Assembly (NCBI GenBank): GCA_013141125.1
Contig: JABFRO010000001.1
Location: 1,949,187-2,013,186, forward strand
DNA: 64,000 bases
Reading direction: 5' to 3'
From: Methylophilaceae bacterium
Lineage (GTDB): Bacteria > Pseudomonadota > Gammaproteobacteria > Burkholderiales > Methylophilaceae
The notes below the pieces were generated by a model that was given only the letters and a program-made list of their open reading frames with translations, had not been told where the DNA came from and searched no databases. How positions within the stretch are numbered: the stretch's first letter is position 1; the number at the start of each line of letters is the position of its first letter. Below, piece after piece: positions 1 through 8,877 of this stretch. A program made the position numbers and the translations under genes.

Positions 1-408
1 AAAAAACTCGCCGAAAAAGTCAAATCCGGCAAAGGCTTTGACCTCAACGACTTCAAGGCGCAAATGCAGCAAATGCGCAAAATGGGCGGTATGGAATCCC
101 TGATGGATAAATTACCCGCGCAGTTTTCCGGCATGGCCGGTAAAGTCAGCGGCGAAATGGGCGACCAGGCCATACGCCGCATTGAAGGCATTATCAACGC
201 CATGACCCCATTGGAACGCACTAAACCCGAACTGATCAAAGCCTCGCGCAAACGCCGCATCGCTATGGGTTCAGGCGTGCAAGTGCAAGAAGTCAACCGC
301 CTGCTAAGCCAGTTTGAAGAAGTACAAAAAATGATGAAAATGTTCTCCAAAGGCGGCATGAGCAAAATGATGCGTGCCATGCAAGGGAGATTTCCGGGGT
401 TTAAATGA
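1..408 (+). CDS. ffh: Signal recognition particle GTPase Ffh, C-terminal part (5' truncated)
   Basis: The reading frame is open from base 1, so only the last 135 residues are present and the start lies outside the window. What is visible is the methionine-rich M domain, which binds 4.5S RNA and hydrophobic signal sequences. It shows clusters such as MQQMRKMGGM and MMKMFSKGGMSKMMRAM, and a central SRKRRIAMGSG segment matching the RNA-binding helix-turn-helix of the family. The protein ends in GRFPGFK, a usual kind of Ffh terminus. The NG GTPase domain is not in the window. In the cell it partners with FtsY for co-translational targeting to the inner membrane. Identification is firm. Confidence 0.97.
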   Translation, partial: KKLAEKVKSGKGFDLNDFKAQMQQMRKMGGMESLMDKLPAQFSGMAGKVSGEMGDQAIRRIEGIINAMTPLERTKPELIKASRKRRIAMGSGVQVQEVNRLLSQFEEVQKMMKMFSKGGMSKMMRAMQGRFPGFK

Positions 409-713
409 TAGTGATTGGGTAGTAGGGAAATGTACTGCTGATTTTTGTTTAAACCAATAGCATTAAGCGTTAAGAATATTACAAGGTTGGCTCCAGTTAT
501 GCCTGGCGGTTCTATAGACAGTCGCCGCCAGCTCGCCTAATCAAACCAAATCGCTTGACGCAATTTCTGCTGCAGGATAGCCTGCATTCGCAATGAACCA
601 TTTGCCCGTTGCCTGCAAACCTGGGGATTAGGCTGGCGCAGCACAATTGTGATTTATATTCGACTAGTGTTGATAGACCATTACATCCACAAACCCGATA
701 AGAGGAATACTCA
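409..713. other. Intergenic region between ffh and the next gene
   Basis: No gene is seen in these 305 bases. Two short dyads are present: GGCGG pairing with CCGCC at about 503-527, and TGCAGG-ATAG-CCTGCA at 571-586. Neither is followed by a T-run, so they are not convincing terminators. A good ribosome binding site (AAGAGGAA) lies just before the ATG at 714. No clear sigma-70 promoter could be assigned. Confidence 0.5.
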
Positions 714-1817
714 ATGGCTACTATCCTGCATCAAATTGGCACTCCACTCCAGCTTGTAGCGCTGTTCCTGTTGCTGGTTGCAGGCATTGCGAGACTGCTG
801 TTACGCAGCGGAAAGTTAAGCTCGTCCCAAGCACTGACTCGGCTAGCCATCAACCGTATTTTTGCTGCCGGATTGACAGCATTAATCCTGGGTCTGCTCA
901 TTCCGGTTGTGGCACCGGTGCTGGATAAATGGCTGAACGGCGACGAAACCTTTCATGGCGTGGTTTTATCAGCCACTGGCGCACCCATCTCGGGCGCGAC
1001 GATCAATCTGCTGTCCATTGCCATTGTAACAACGAATCCTTCCGGACAATTCGACATCACCGTGCCACGTAGTCGTGTTCTCAACGAATATCGTATTCAA
1101 GTGCAGGCCCAGGGATACAAAACGCCAGATATTTTGACCATAAGCGCCTCGAAAATGAGAAGTTTCGAGATCAAACTGACACCGGCATTACCCGAACTTG
1201 TCAAGACGCTGGAATCCAACCTGATTATCGGGCAATACTACGGACTGCCATTGGTTCTCGCGACGTTCAGAGTCGAAAATACCGCAACCTCTACACTCAA
1301 TATCAACGAAATCCGCGGCAACCTTACTGGTGCCAATGGATCGTTCATGTTGATTCCAGTTGCATGGACTATCGTCAATTCATTTGGCCCGTTTGCGCCG
1401 GTTACAGGTCCATTTCCCATCCCCGCTGGTGCTAGGCTTGATCTACGGGTCGTGATGATGACAGGAGCCAACGTGGCTAGCCTTATGGCTAAATTGAACG
1501 CATTGCCCGAGTATCGCTCGCAGATGCCATGCTCGCAGAGTTATGGAAAGGCTGTTGAACCATTGAGCGACGATGCCTACACAATTGTTGATCGCTTTGC
1601 GTTTGAGCATTTCTTGTGGCGCGAAGGTAATTGGAACCTGCAACTAAGCGCATCCACGGATAATGAAACCAAGAGTTTCACACGCGACTTCTCGCTTTCA
1701 GTCAACGAAATTACCCGGCTACGCGACTCCATAGCACTGATACGGCAATGCCTGTCGATAAACATGACGGTACCGCTCGCGCAGGATGGCAGCCTGGCGA
1801 ACTTTCTATCAAAATAA
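714..1817 (+). CDS. Membrane-anchored protein with carboxypeptidase regulatory-like domain, function unknown
   Basis: This 367-residue protein is not a family I recognise as a whole. Two hydrophobic segments (about residues 9-30 and 48-72) look like a membrane hairpin. They are followed by a beta-rich stretch (about 78-155) with the pattern of a carboxypeptidase regulatory-like domain: GVVLSATGAPISGATINLL, then NPSGQFDITVP and a YRIQVQAQGYK strand. The remainder (about 160-367) has no recognised domain. The ATG is preceded by AAGAGGAA at a suitable distance. The gene stands alone between ffh and a small minus-strand ORF. A role in envelope structure or surface binding is only a guess. Confidence 0.7.
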   Translation: MATILHQIGTPLQLVALFLLLVAGIARLLLRSGKLSSSQALTRLAINRIFAAGLTALILGLLIPVVAPVLDKWLNGDETFHGVVLSATGAPISGATINLLSIAIVTTNPSGQFDITVPRSRVLNEYRIQVQAQGYKTPDILTISASKMRSFEIKLTPALPELVKTLESNLIIGQYYGLPLVLATFRVENTATSTLNINEIRGNLTGANGSFMLIPVAWTIVNSFGPFAPVTGPFPIPAGARLDLRVVMMTGANVASLMAKLNALPEYRSQMPCSQSYGKAVEPLSDDAYTIVDRFAFEHFLWREGNWNLQLSASTDNETKSFTRDFSLSVNEITRLRDSIALIRQCLSINMTVPLAQDGSLANFLSK

Positions 1818-1996
1818 TCAGCTAAGACATATGGACAAATCAATGCGGCTGGAAAATTACAGTTGCTAACAGCATCGGAGACCGGATCCCTATGCCTTGG
1901 AGATCCAGCAAGCGTAGTGCAAATAACGCTGCGCTCAGCAGCCTACAAACTGACCAAGCTTCGCATATAAACTCAAACTGAGGCGAGACAGACGTT

Positions 1997-2206
1997 TTAT
2001 TTCTGCAGATTTTTAAGCAGATCAACGATCAGTGAGATTACCCAGAGAATGGCTTTAAACGTATTCATCACCGGAATCAAGCTCCAGAACATATTGCCCA
2101 TGATTTGTCGGCACTTCATGTTATTGAGGCAGCTGGTTTTATGGATAGTCGAAAAAGAACATATACCTAAAGACACAAAATAGATGATGAGCAGGTGATA
2201 GACCAT
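1997..2206 (-). CDS. Small two-helix membrane protein, hypothetical
   Basis: A 69-residue ORF. I chose the ATG at 2206 over the upstream in-frame ATG at 2245 because AAAGGAAAC lies seven bases before it, while nothing comparable precedes the longer start. The product has a hydrophobic N-terminal segment (VYHLLIIYFVSLGICSF) and a second one near the C-terminus (AILWVISLIVDLL), separated by a short loop with two cysteines. It is not recognised as a known family. It is isolated and convergent with the gene upstream of it, so context gives no functional clue. It could be spurious, but the strong ribosome binding site supports it. Confidence 0.45.
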   Translation of the reverse strand: MVYHLLIIYFVSLGICSFSTIHKTSCLNNMKCRQIMGNMFWSLIPVMNTFKAILWVISLIVDLLKNLQK

Positions 2207-2384
2207 GTTTGTTTCCTTTCTAAATTTGGCAGGCTTTTTGGCCATGTATCTGTTTATACAGCTGTGCGCTCTCCAACAAGGCTATGCCATTAAATGGTTT
2301 TGTCTGTAAATGTTGCTATTTTGGTCGCAAGGATAACCACCTCATAATTACGAACATTCAAACAACAAACAGGCACCTCCAACC

Positions 2385-2804
2385 ATGTGGCTACAAAAAG
2401 AATTTCAATTATCTGCGCGAAGCCGGGGTTTTCATCTGATTACGCGTGAAATCGTTGAGGCCTTGCCGGAGTTGAAGCTAATCCAATGCGGCTTGCTGCA
2501 TGTGTTTATCAAGCACACTTCGGCTTCGTTGACGATCAACGAGAATGCCGATCCTACCGTGCGCGAGGATATGGAAAGCTTCTTCAATCTGGCGGTGGCG
2601 GAGGGTGCGCCTTATTACCGGCATGAGGATGAAGGTAGTGATGACATGCCCGCGCATATCAAAAGCAGTTTATTGGGCAGCAGTGTGATGTTGCCGATCA
2701 GCAATGGCCGCTTGAATCTGGGAACCTGGCAGGGGATTTATTTGGGTGAGCACCGCAATCACGGTGGGCGCAGGCGCATTTTGCTGACCCTGCAAGGCGA
2801 ATAA
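2385..2804 (+). CDS. yjbQ: YjbQ/UPF0047 family protein
   Basis: The 139-residue product matches the compact YjbQ (UPF0047) family along its whole length. The family hallmarks are clear: [20 protein letters not shown] (residues 44-63), a central [15 protein letters not shown] segment, and the C-terminal [19 protein letters not shown] with conserved His and Arg residues thought to bind a phosphate-containing ligand. Members have been reported to show weak thiamine phosphate synthase activity in E. coli, but the true role is unsettled. The gene is monocistronic and convergent with the isochorismatase-family gene 11 bases downstream. Confidence 0.92.
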   Translation: MWLQKEFQLSARSRGFHLITREIVEALPELKLIQCGLLHVFIKHTSASLTINENADPTVREDMESFFNLAVAEGAPYYRHEDEGSDDMPAHIKSSLLGSSVMLPISNGRLNLGTWQGIYLGEHRNHGGRRRILLTLQGE

Positions 2805-2815
2805 ACATTTATAGA

Positions 2816-3373
2816 TTAGCGCACCAATTGGCTGATCTGCTTGAAAGCCGGCCCTTCTGCCGCACCCAGCCATTCAAAAACCACGGATTCGGTATTGCTG
2901 ACTATGACACCGGCATGTCGGAGACGGCTCAAGGCATTGGCTTTGTTTTCAGCACTGCGTGAGAGCACGGCATCTTCCACGACAAATACTTGCCGTCCCA
3001 GCGCTTGCAATTGCAGTGCGGTTTGCAGAATGCAAATATGTGATTCCAGCCCGGCCAAAATCACCTGCGGTCTATCGTTTGCCAGTTGGCGGTTGAATTT
3101 GAGTTCATCACAACAGGAAAAAGTAATTTTTTCCACACGCGATTTACTCGCCAAAAAAGGCAGCAGTTCCGGCAATGTGCCACCCAAGCCTTGCGGATAT
3201 TGCTCGGTATAAAGCGAGGGTATTTGCAGCAAGGCGGCGGCCTGTAGCAGAATGCTGCAATTTCTGGTCACGGCCGCTATGGCATCGGCCGACATGGCCG
3301 CCGCCAATTTCTCTTGCACATCAATAATCACCAATTGGCTTTGGTGGCGCTTTGCAATCAGGCTATGTTTCAT
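2816..3373 (-). CDS. Isochorismatase-family cysteine hydrolase
   Basis: This 185-residue protein has the cysteine hydrolase fold shared by isochorismatases, nicotinamidases and YcaC-like enzymes. The expected catalytic triad is visible: Asp18 in LVIIDVQEK, Lys82 in EKITFSC and Cys114 in GLESHICILQT, the last matching the conserved GxExHxCV-type motif with its preceding cis-peptide region. Substrate cannot be read from the sequence; it resembles the YcaC-like subgroup rather than entB-type isochorismatases. Its ATG overlaps the stop of tolC by four bases (ATGA), so it is translated last in the pcm-tolC operon. Confidence 0.88.
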   Translation of the reverse strand: MKHSLIAKRHQSQLVIIDVQEKLAAAMSADAIAAVTRNCSILLQAAALLQIPSLYTEQYPQGLGGTLPELLPFLASKSRVEKITFSCCDELKFNRQLANDRPQVILAGLESHICILQTALQLQALGRQVFVVEDAVLSRSAENKANALSRLRHAGVIVSNTESVVFEWLGAAEGPAFKQISQLVR

Positions 3374-4851
3374 GGCTTGTTTTTGCCCTTTTTGACCGTA
3401 GCTGACTTTTTATCAAAGCTGCGTTTTGCTGCTGGCGGAATTGTTGGGGCAGCAGATTCAGCCACGGTAACCGTTGGCGACGCAGGTTCTGCACTATTTT
3501 CTTTCAATAACTGCTGGTTGATTTCAGCCAAATCTGCTTCATTGAGCTGACCGGCGGATGATTTCAGCTTGAGTCCGCTCAATAGATATTGATAACGCGC
3601 TTGCAATAGATTTTGCTTGGCGGTAAATAATTGCTGCTGTGCATTGAGCACATCCACACTGGTACGCACCCCCACTTCATAACCCAGATTGGTTGAATCC
3701 AGCTGGCTCTGGCTGGATTTGAGCGCCTGCTCATAAGCCTTGACTTGTGCCACGGCACTGCTCACGCCCAGATAGGCCTGGCGTGCCTCCAGCTCTGCCT
3801 GGCGGCGCGCCGTTTCCACCTCATCCTGCGCTTTTTGTTTATTGGCCGCTGCTTCCCGCGTTTTGGAGCTGATGGCACCGCCCTGATAGATAGGAATCTG
3901 CAATTGCACACCTATGCTACCGTTTTGCAGATTATTACCAAAGCCGTTCGCGCTACCATTGGAACGATTATCAGAATAGCTGCCAACCGCATCCAGCGTC
4001 GGGTAATGACCGGCCTGATTGCGCTCTACTTCTTTGTTGGCAATTTCCAAAGCCTGGCGTTGGATCAAAAGTAGCAGATTGTTTTGCTCGGCAATGCCTA
4101 CCCATTGTTCCATTTCATGCGGTTCCGGCATGGATGTATTCAAATCAGAACGCACAGCCGTCAAGTTGGCTGGCATTTGCCCAATGATGGATTGTATGGC
4201 GCGTTTATTGACTTCCAGCTCGTTAATGGCGGCAATTTCCTGCGCCAGCGTCAGATCATAGCGGGCTTGTGCTTCATTGACATCGGTAATGGTGGCCGTG
4301 CCTACCTCAAAATTGGCATTGGCTTGTTCCAGCTGGCGATTGATTGCCGATTTTTGCGCGTTGATTAAAGCAATTTTGTCTTGCGCCAATAGCACATCAA
4401 AATAAGCCTTGGCTACGCGCAAAATCAACTCCTGCTGCGCGCGCAACAACTGCTTGTCGGCTTGTGCTACCTGAATTCTGGATTGCTGGTACTGCACCAG
4501 ATTTTGCATACGAAACAAAGGCTGCGTGACATTGAAGCTATAGCCATAATTCTCAAAAGATTTGGCTCCATCTTTAAAAGGTGTAACACCGCTGAAAGTG
4601 ATCTCGGTATCGGAATGGCTGGCATTTCCATTCAATATGGCACTGGGTAGCAACAAAGCACGGCCTTGCACAATTTTCTCCTGGCTCGCCAGATTGGCAC
4701 TGCGCGCAGAGGCCAACACCGGATCACTGCTAACGGCAAGCTGGTAAATATCCAATAAATTTTGTTGATTTTCTGCCGCATGTAAGCAGGCAGGTAAAAA
4801 CATCAAACCAATAAAGCCAGCCAGCTTGCATAGCTGTTGCGGAGCCATCAT
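3370..4851 (-). CDS. tolC: TolC family outer membrane channel protein
   Basis: A 493-residue outer membrane efflux protein. A signal peptide is evident (residues 1-25, ending ACLHAAE). Two homologous halves follow, each with long heptad-rich helices and short strands, as expected for the trimeric TolC barrel plus periplasmic tunnel. The family landmarks are the first strand region with SFNVTQPLFR (about 110) and the second-repeat equivalent VQLQIPIYQGG (about 320), then GVRTSVDVLNAQQQLF near 400. The Ala/Pro/Lys-rich tail after about residue 440 is extra. It exports substrates for type I secretion and RND pumps; an RND pump operon lies just upstream on the same strand. GGTGG precedes the start. 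Confidence 0.93.
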   Translation of the reverse strand: MMAPQQLCKLAGFIGLMFLPACLHAAENQQNLLDIYQLAVSSDPVLASARSANLASQEKIVQGRALLLPSAILNGNASHSDTEITFSGVTPFKDGAKSFENYGYSFNVTQPLFRMQNLVQYQQSRIQVAQADKQLLRAQQELILRVAKAYFDVLLAQDKIALINAQKSAINRQLEQANANFEVGTATITDVNEAQARYDLTLAQEIAAINELEVNKRAIQSIIGQMPANLTAVRSDLNTSMPEPHEMEQWVGIAEQNNLLLLIQRQALEIANKEVERNQAGHYPTLDAVGSYSDNRSNGSANGFGNNLQNGSIGVQLQIPIYQGGAISSKTREAAANKQKAQDEVETARRQAELEARQAYLGVSSAVAQVKAYEQALKSSQSQLDSTNLGYEVGVRTSVDVLNAQQQLFTAKQNLLQARYQYLLSGLKLKSSAGQLNEADLAEINQQLLKENSAEPASPTVTVAESAAPTIPPAAKRSFDKKSATVKKGKNKP

Positions 4852-4860
4852 AAAACCACC

Positions 4861-5649
4861 TTAAAACTGAAAACGAGTCGGTTGCGGAGCGTTGATTAAT
4901 GCGGGTAAACAGGTTTCAAACAATACATCGCGTTTGAACACATCGCTGGCACCGGGTCGGGTAATGCGCCGTATTAATTGCGCCTGCATTGCGGGCGCTT
5001 CGCCAATCACAGCGAAGAGCCGACCACCGCTAACCAGGCTGGCTGGTACTAAATCCGGCAGCAGCGGCAAAGAGCCGGTAAACACAATCACATCATAAGG
5101 CGCATGTTGTGGCCAGCCATGCACGGCATCACCCACTTCCAGCGTCACATTGTGCAGGTTTTGTGCGGCCAGACGTTGCCGTGCCAGCTGGCTGATTTCA
5201 TCATGAATTTCAACACTGACCACATGCTTGGCCTGGCTTGCCAGCAAGGCGGTCAAATAGCCGCTGCCGGTGCCAATCTCCAGCACGCTATCGGTCTTTT
5301 TAATCTCCAGTGCCTGCAGAATACGCCCTTCCATTTTGGGTGCGAGCATGGTTTGTCCATGGCCGATGGGGATTTCAATATCGGCAAAGGCCAATCCGGC
5401 GTAGGCCTCAGTGACAAACGCTTCGCGCGGCACCTGATTGAATAATTCCAGCACTTTGGGATCCAGCACCTCCCAAGTGCGGATTTGCTGTTCTATCATA
5501 TTAAATCGCGCTTGGGCGCTAGGCATATTAAATCGCGCTTGGGCGCTAAGCATATTAAAACGCGCCTGCTCGTTGGGCACGTTAAATCCCGCTTGGGCGT
5601 TGGCTGAATTGGGTTGTAAGTTCAAAGCTGTGTTCACAATTTTTCTCAT
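4861..5649 (-). CDS. pcm: Protein-L-isoaspartate O-methyltransferase with repeat-expanded N-terminus
   Basis: The enzyme methylates L-isoaspartyl residues of damaged proteins using S-adenosylmethionine. The core is complete: MIEQQIRTWEVLD at the start of the catalytic domain, GHGQTMLAPKMEGRILQAL, the SAM-binding loop LEIGTGSGYLTALLA and a following VEIHDE acidic strand end. Upstream of MIEQQ the frame continues through four 9-residue repeats of the type QARFNMxSA, encoded by a 27-bp tandem repeat, to an ATG at 5649. Three repeat copies carry an ATG and one a GTG, so the true start is uncertain: 5649, 5580, 5553, 5526 or 5499. The 5649 start has no good ribosome binding site. The gene leads the pcm-tolC-hydrolase operon. 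Confidence 0.93.
   Translation of the reverse strand: MRKIVNTALNLQPNSANAQAGFNVPNEQARFNMLSAQARFNMPSAQARFNMIEQQIRTWEVLDPKVLELFNQVPREAFVTEAYAGLAFADIEIPIGHGQTMLAPKMEGRILQALEIKKTDSVLEIGTGSGYLTALLASQAKHVVSVEIHDEISQLARQRLAAQNLHNVTLEVGDAVHGWPQHAPYDVIVFTGSLPLLPDLVPASLVSGGRLFAVIGEAPAMQAQLIRRITRPGASDVFKRDVLFETCLPALINAPQPTRFQF
5497..5604. repeat. Four-copy 27-bp tandem repeat at the pcm 5' end
   Basis: Units run at 5497-5523, 5524-5550, 5551-5577 and 5578-5604. The first two differ at one base; the third and fourth are diverged. Because 27 is divisible by three, the pcm frame stays open and each unit encodes a 9-residue peptide of the form QARFNM-x-x-x. Each copy supplies one in-frame start-type codon. 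Confidence 0.9.
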
Positions 5650-5691
5650 TCACAAATGATTTGGGCTGATTGGATAATTTGACCAGTTTGA

Positions 5692-8600
5692 TTATATCGC
5701 AGCATTTCCGCTGGTAGGGATAGTTACACGGAACCAGGCGGCGTAGAGCGCGGGCAGAAACAATAAAGTCAAAATAGTGGCCACGGTCAAGCCGCCCATG
5801 ATGGCCACCGCCATCGGCCCGAAGAATGCACTTTCCGTCAGCGGAATCATCGCCAAAATAGCCGCAGTAGCGGTCAAAACAATAGGCCGGAAGCGCCTGA
5901 CGGTGGAGTCCACAATAGCTTCCCAATCCGGCTTGCCTGCCAGCCTATCTTGTTCAATCTGATCCACCAGTATCACCGAGTTACGCATAATCATGCCGGA
6001 TAAAGCAATCGTCCCCAGCATCGCCACAAAGCCAAACGGCTGGTTGAATATCAGCAAGGATAAAGTCACGCCTATCAGCCCCAGCGGGGCGGTGATTAAC
6101 ACCAACCCGACGCGTGAAAAACTTTGCAGCTGTATCATCAACACGGTCAGCACGACAAACAGAAACAAGGGCACACCGGCCGCCACGGACTCCGCACCTT
6201 TGGCCGACTCTTCCACCGCGCCTCCGGTTTCCAGACGGTAGCCAAAAGGAAGATTAGCCTTAATGCCACTCAGCTTCTCCTCTATCTGCACAGACAGCAT
6301 GGGCGCTTGCTTCTGACCGTAAACATTCGCACGCACGGTAATGGTTGGCAAGCGATTGCGACGCCAAATCACGCCTTCCTCAAAGCCATAATCAAAACTG
6401 GCGATTTGTGATAAGGCCACGCTTTTACCGGCTGCTGTGGGAATCATTAAATCCGGGAGATGTGACAAACGCTTGCGCTCCAAAGTGGTGCCACGCACCA
6501 CCAGACTCATGCGCTCAATACCTGCACGATACTCGGACACGTATAAGCCCTGCATGGCACCTTCCAGCAAATGTGCCAAATCCGTTGAGGTGACCCCCAG
6601 CAAGCGTGCTTTGGATTGATCTACATTAACATGCACCACCTTGATCGGCTCCTCCCAATCCAACTGTACATTATTTAAATCAGGATTTTTTCGCATCACA
6701 TCAGCTACGTGATGCGCCAGATTTTTAAGCACGCTCAAATCCGGGCCGGAAACGCGAAACTGCACAGGAAAACCTACCGGCGGGCCATTTTCCAAACGTA
6801 ACACCGAAGCCTGTAAATTTACAGGCTGCTGCTCAAAATACTGGATTAATTTACCCCGCAATACTTCGCGTTCAGCAAAGCCTTTAGTCAGCACCACCAG
6901 CTCGGCAAAATTGCGCTGCTCTAACTGCTGATCTATAGGCAGATAGAATCTTGGGCTGCCCGAACCGATATAAGCCACGTAGTTTTCAATGCCCGCCTGC
7001 CTGGATAGCCAGGCTTCCAGCTGTTTAACCGCGCCCTCCGAGGCCGCATAAGAAACGCCTTCGGCCAGCCGTAAATCGACCAATAATTCGGGCCGGGTCG
7101 AGTCGGGGAAAAATTGTTGTTGCACCAATTTAAAGCCAAAAATTGCAGCGACAAAAATCGCCGCCGTCAGCGCCACCACACTCCAGCGATAGCGCACACA
7201 TAGAGTAACCAGTTTACGAAAACTACGGTAAAACGGCGTTTGATAAATATCATGGTGAGTCGTCTCAACAGCGCTGATTTTGAAGCGCTGAGGGCTTATT
7301 TTCGCTAACAATTTGGCCGACCATGAAGCCTGATGACCATTTTTATTAATATCCGGTAGTAATTTATAGCCAAGATAAGGCACAAAAATCACTGCCGCCA
7401 CCCAGGAAACCAGCAAGGCAATCACCACTACCTGAAAAATCGAGCGTGTATATTCGCCGGTGGCAGATGCCGCTGTAGCAATCGGCAGAAATCCGGCGGC
7501 AGTGACCAAAGTGCCGGAAAGCATGGGCATAGCGGTTGAGGTATAGGCAAAAGCTGCGGCTCGTGTGCGCTCCATGCCCTGCTCCATTTTGGAGGCCATC
7601 ATCTCAACGGCAATAATGGCATCATCCACCAGCAAGCCCAGCGCTAGAATCAATGCCCCCAGCGATATTTTATGCAGGCCAACATCAAACAATTTCATCA
7701 GCCAGAAAGTAATCGCCAGCACTACCGGAATCGTGATCGCCACCACCACCCCTGTGCGCAAGCCCAGAGAAAGCAGACTAACACCCAGCACAATAATGAC
7801 GGCTTCCAGCAATGATCGCCCAAACTCATTAACCGAACGTGTCACTGAACGCGGCTGCGATGAAACTTCATGCAAGGCCAGCCCTACCGCTAATTGCGCA
7901 GATATGCGTTTGCTTGCACTATCCAGATCATGTCCCAGCTGCACTATGTCTCCGCCTTTATTCATGGAAACACCAATCAGCAAGGTGTTCTGCCCCATGT
8001 AACGAATACCTTGTTTAGGAGGGTCTTCATAACCATGACTCACCTTGGCCACATCACCCAGACGAAATTCACGCCCATTCGCGCGGATGCGGGTGTCGCG
8101 CAGCTCTTCAAGCTTGTCGTAGCGACCGCTGACCGCAATACGTATGTGCTCTTCGCCAGAATCAAAATTACCCGATGCCGTGATGGCATCCTGCGCTTGT
8201 AAGATTTTAAGCAAACTGGCGGTATCCATACCCAAGGTAGCCAATTTGGCATTGGATAATTCAATATAAATGCGCTGCGCCTGCTCACCAAAAAAATCCA
8301 CTTTGGCCACACTTTTAATCTGTAGCAATTCACTACGCACTTGCTCGGCCTGACGCTTAAGCTCGGCAAAATCATAGCCCTGACCAGTCAGCGCATATAA
8401 ATTTCCATAAACATCGCCAAACTCATCATTGAATGCCGGGCCATTGACACCATCCGGCAGACTGTGGCGCATGTCGCCGATTTTCTTACGTGCCTGATAC
8501 CAGATGTCAGGAACATCATGCGCGGGCGTTGAATCTTTGGCGATGAGAAAAATAAGCGATTCCCCCGCACGCGAATAACTGCGCAGCGTATCGAGATATG

Positions 8601-8877
8601 GCACCTCTTGTAATTTTTTCTCCAGTTTGTCAGTCACTTGCCGCTCCACCTCTTGCGCACTCGCACCCGGCCAAGCCGTGCGTACCACCATGACTTTAAA
8701 GGTGAAAGGAGGGTCTTCCGATTGCCCCAGTTGGGTGAACGAAACCAGGCCAATAATGGTAAGCGCCAGCATGACATATAGCACCAAGGCTTGATGATGC
8801 AAGGCCCATGCGGACAGATTGAATTTGTCGGGAGGTTTTATATCGTCGCCCGCGTGATGCGGTTCAATTGGATTCAT
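5692..8877 (-). CDS. RND efflux pump inner-membrane permease
   Basis: A 1061-residue resistance-nodulation-division transporter. I use the ATG at 8877 (MNPIEPHH); the longer frame to 8955 reads through the end of the adaptor gene and is unlikely. The protein has the two-fold RND layout: TM1 near residue 35, a large periplasmic loop, TM2-6 at about 335-520, then a second repeat. TM4 carries LLVDDAIIAVE, whose paired aspartates form the proton relay. The second half has SGMIMRNSVILVDQIEQD. It resembles the proteobacterial multidrug (HAE1-like) subgroup more than heavy-metal CusA types. Substrate is unknown. Its start overlaps the adaptor stop by 14 bases, indicating coupled translation. Confidence 0.94.
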   Translation of the reverse strand: MNPIEPHHAGDDIKPPDKFNLSAWALHHQALVLYVMLALTIIGLVSFTQLGQSEDPPFTFKVMVVRTAWPGASAQEVERQVTDKLEKKLQEVPYLDTLRSYSRAGESLIFLIAKDSTPAHDVPDIWYQARKKIGDMRHSLPDGVNGPAFNDEFGDVYGNLYALTGQGYDFAELKRQAEQVRSELLQIKSVAKVDFFGEQAQRIYIELSNAKLATLGMDTASLLKILQAQDAITASGNFDSGEEHIRIAVSGRYDKLEELRDTRIRANGREFRLGDVAKVSHGYEDPPKQGIRYMGQNTLLIGVSMNKGGDIVQLGHDLDSASKRISAQLAVGLALHEVSSQPRSVTRSVNEFGRSLLEAVIIVLGVSLLSLGLRTGVVVAITIPVVLAITFWLMKLFDVGLHKISLGALILALGLLVDDAIIAVEMMASKMEQGMERTRAAAFAYTSTAMPMLSGTLVTAAGFLPIATAASATGEYTRSIFQVVVIALLVSWVAAVIFVPYLGYKLLPDINKNGHQASWSAKLLAKISPQRFKISAVETTHHDIYQTPFYRSFRKLVTLCVRYRWSVVALTAAIFVAAIFGFKLVQQQFFPDSTRPELLVDLRLAEGVSYAASEGAVKQLEAWLSRQAGIENYVAYIGSGSPRFYLPIDQQLEQRNFAELVVLTKGFAEREVLRGKLIQYFEQQPVNLQASVLRLENGPPVGFPVQFRVSGPDLSVLKNLAHHVADVMRKNPDLNNVQLDWEEPIKVVHVNVDQSKARLLGVTSTDLAHLLEGAMQGLYVSEYRAGIERMSLVVRGTTLERKRLSHLPDLMIPTAAGKSVALSQIASFDYGFEEGVIWRRNRLPTITVRANVYGQKQAPMLSVQIEEKLSGIKANLPFGYRLETGGAVEESAKGAESVAAGVPLFLFVVLTVLMIQLQSFSRVGLVLITAPLGLIGVTLSLLIFNQPFGFVAMLGTIALSGMIMRNSVILVDQIEQDRLAGKPDWEAIVDSTVRRFRPIVLTATAAILAMIPLTESAFFGPMAVAIMGGLTVATILTLLFLPALYAAWFRVTIPTSGNAAI

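Noticed and set aside
8040..8570. Minus-strand ORFs inside the RND pump gene in another frame
   Set aside because: The pump frame is continuous and carries all motifs, so these are frame shadows, not evidence of a frameshift.
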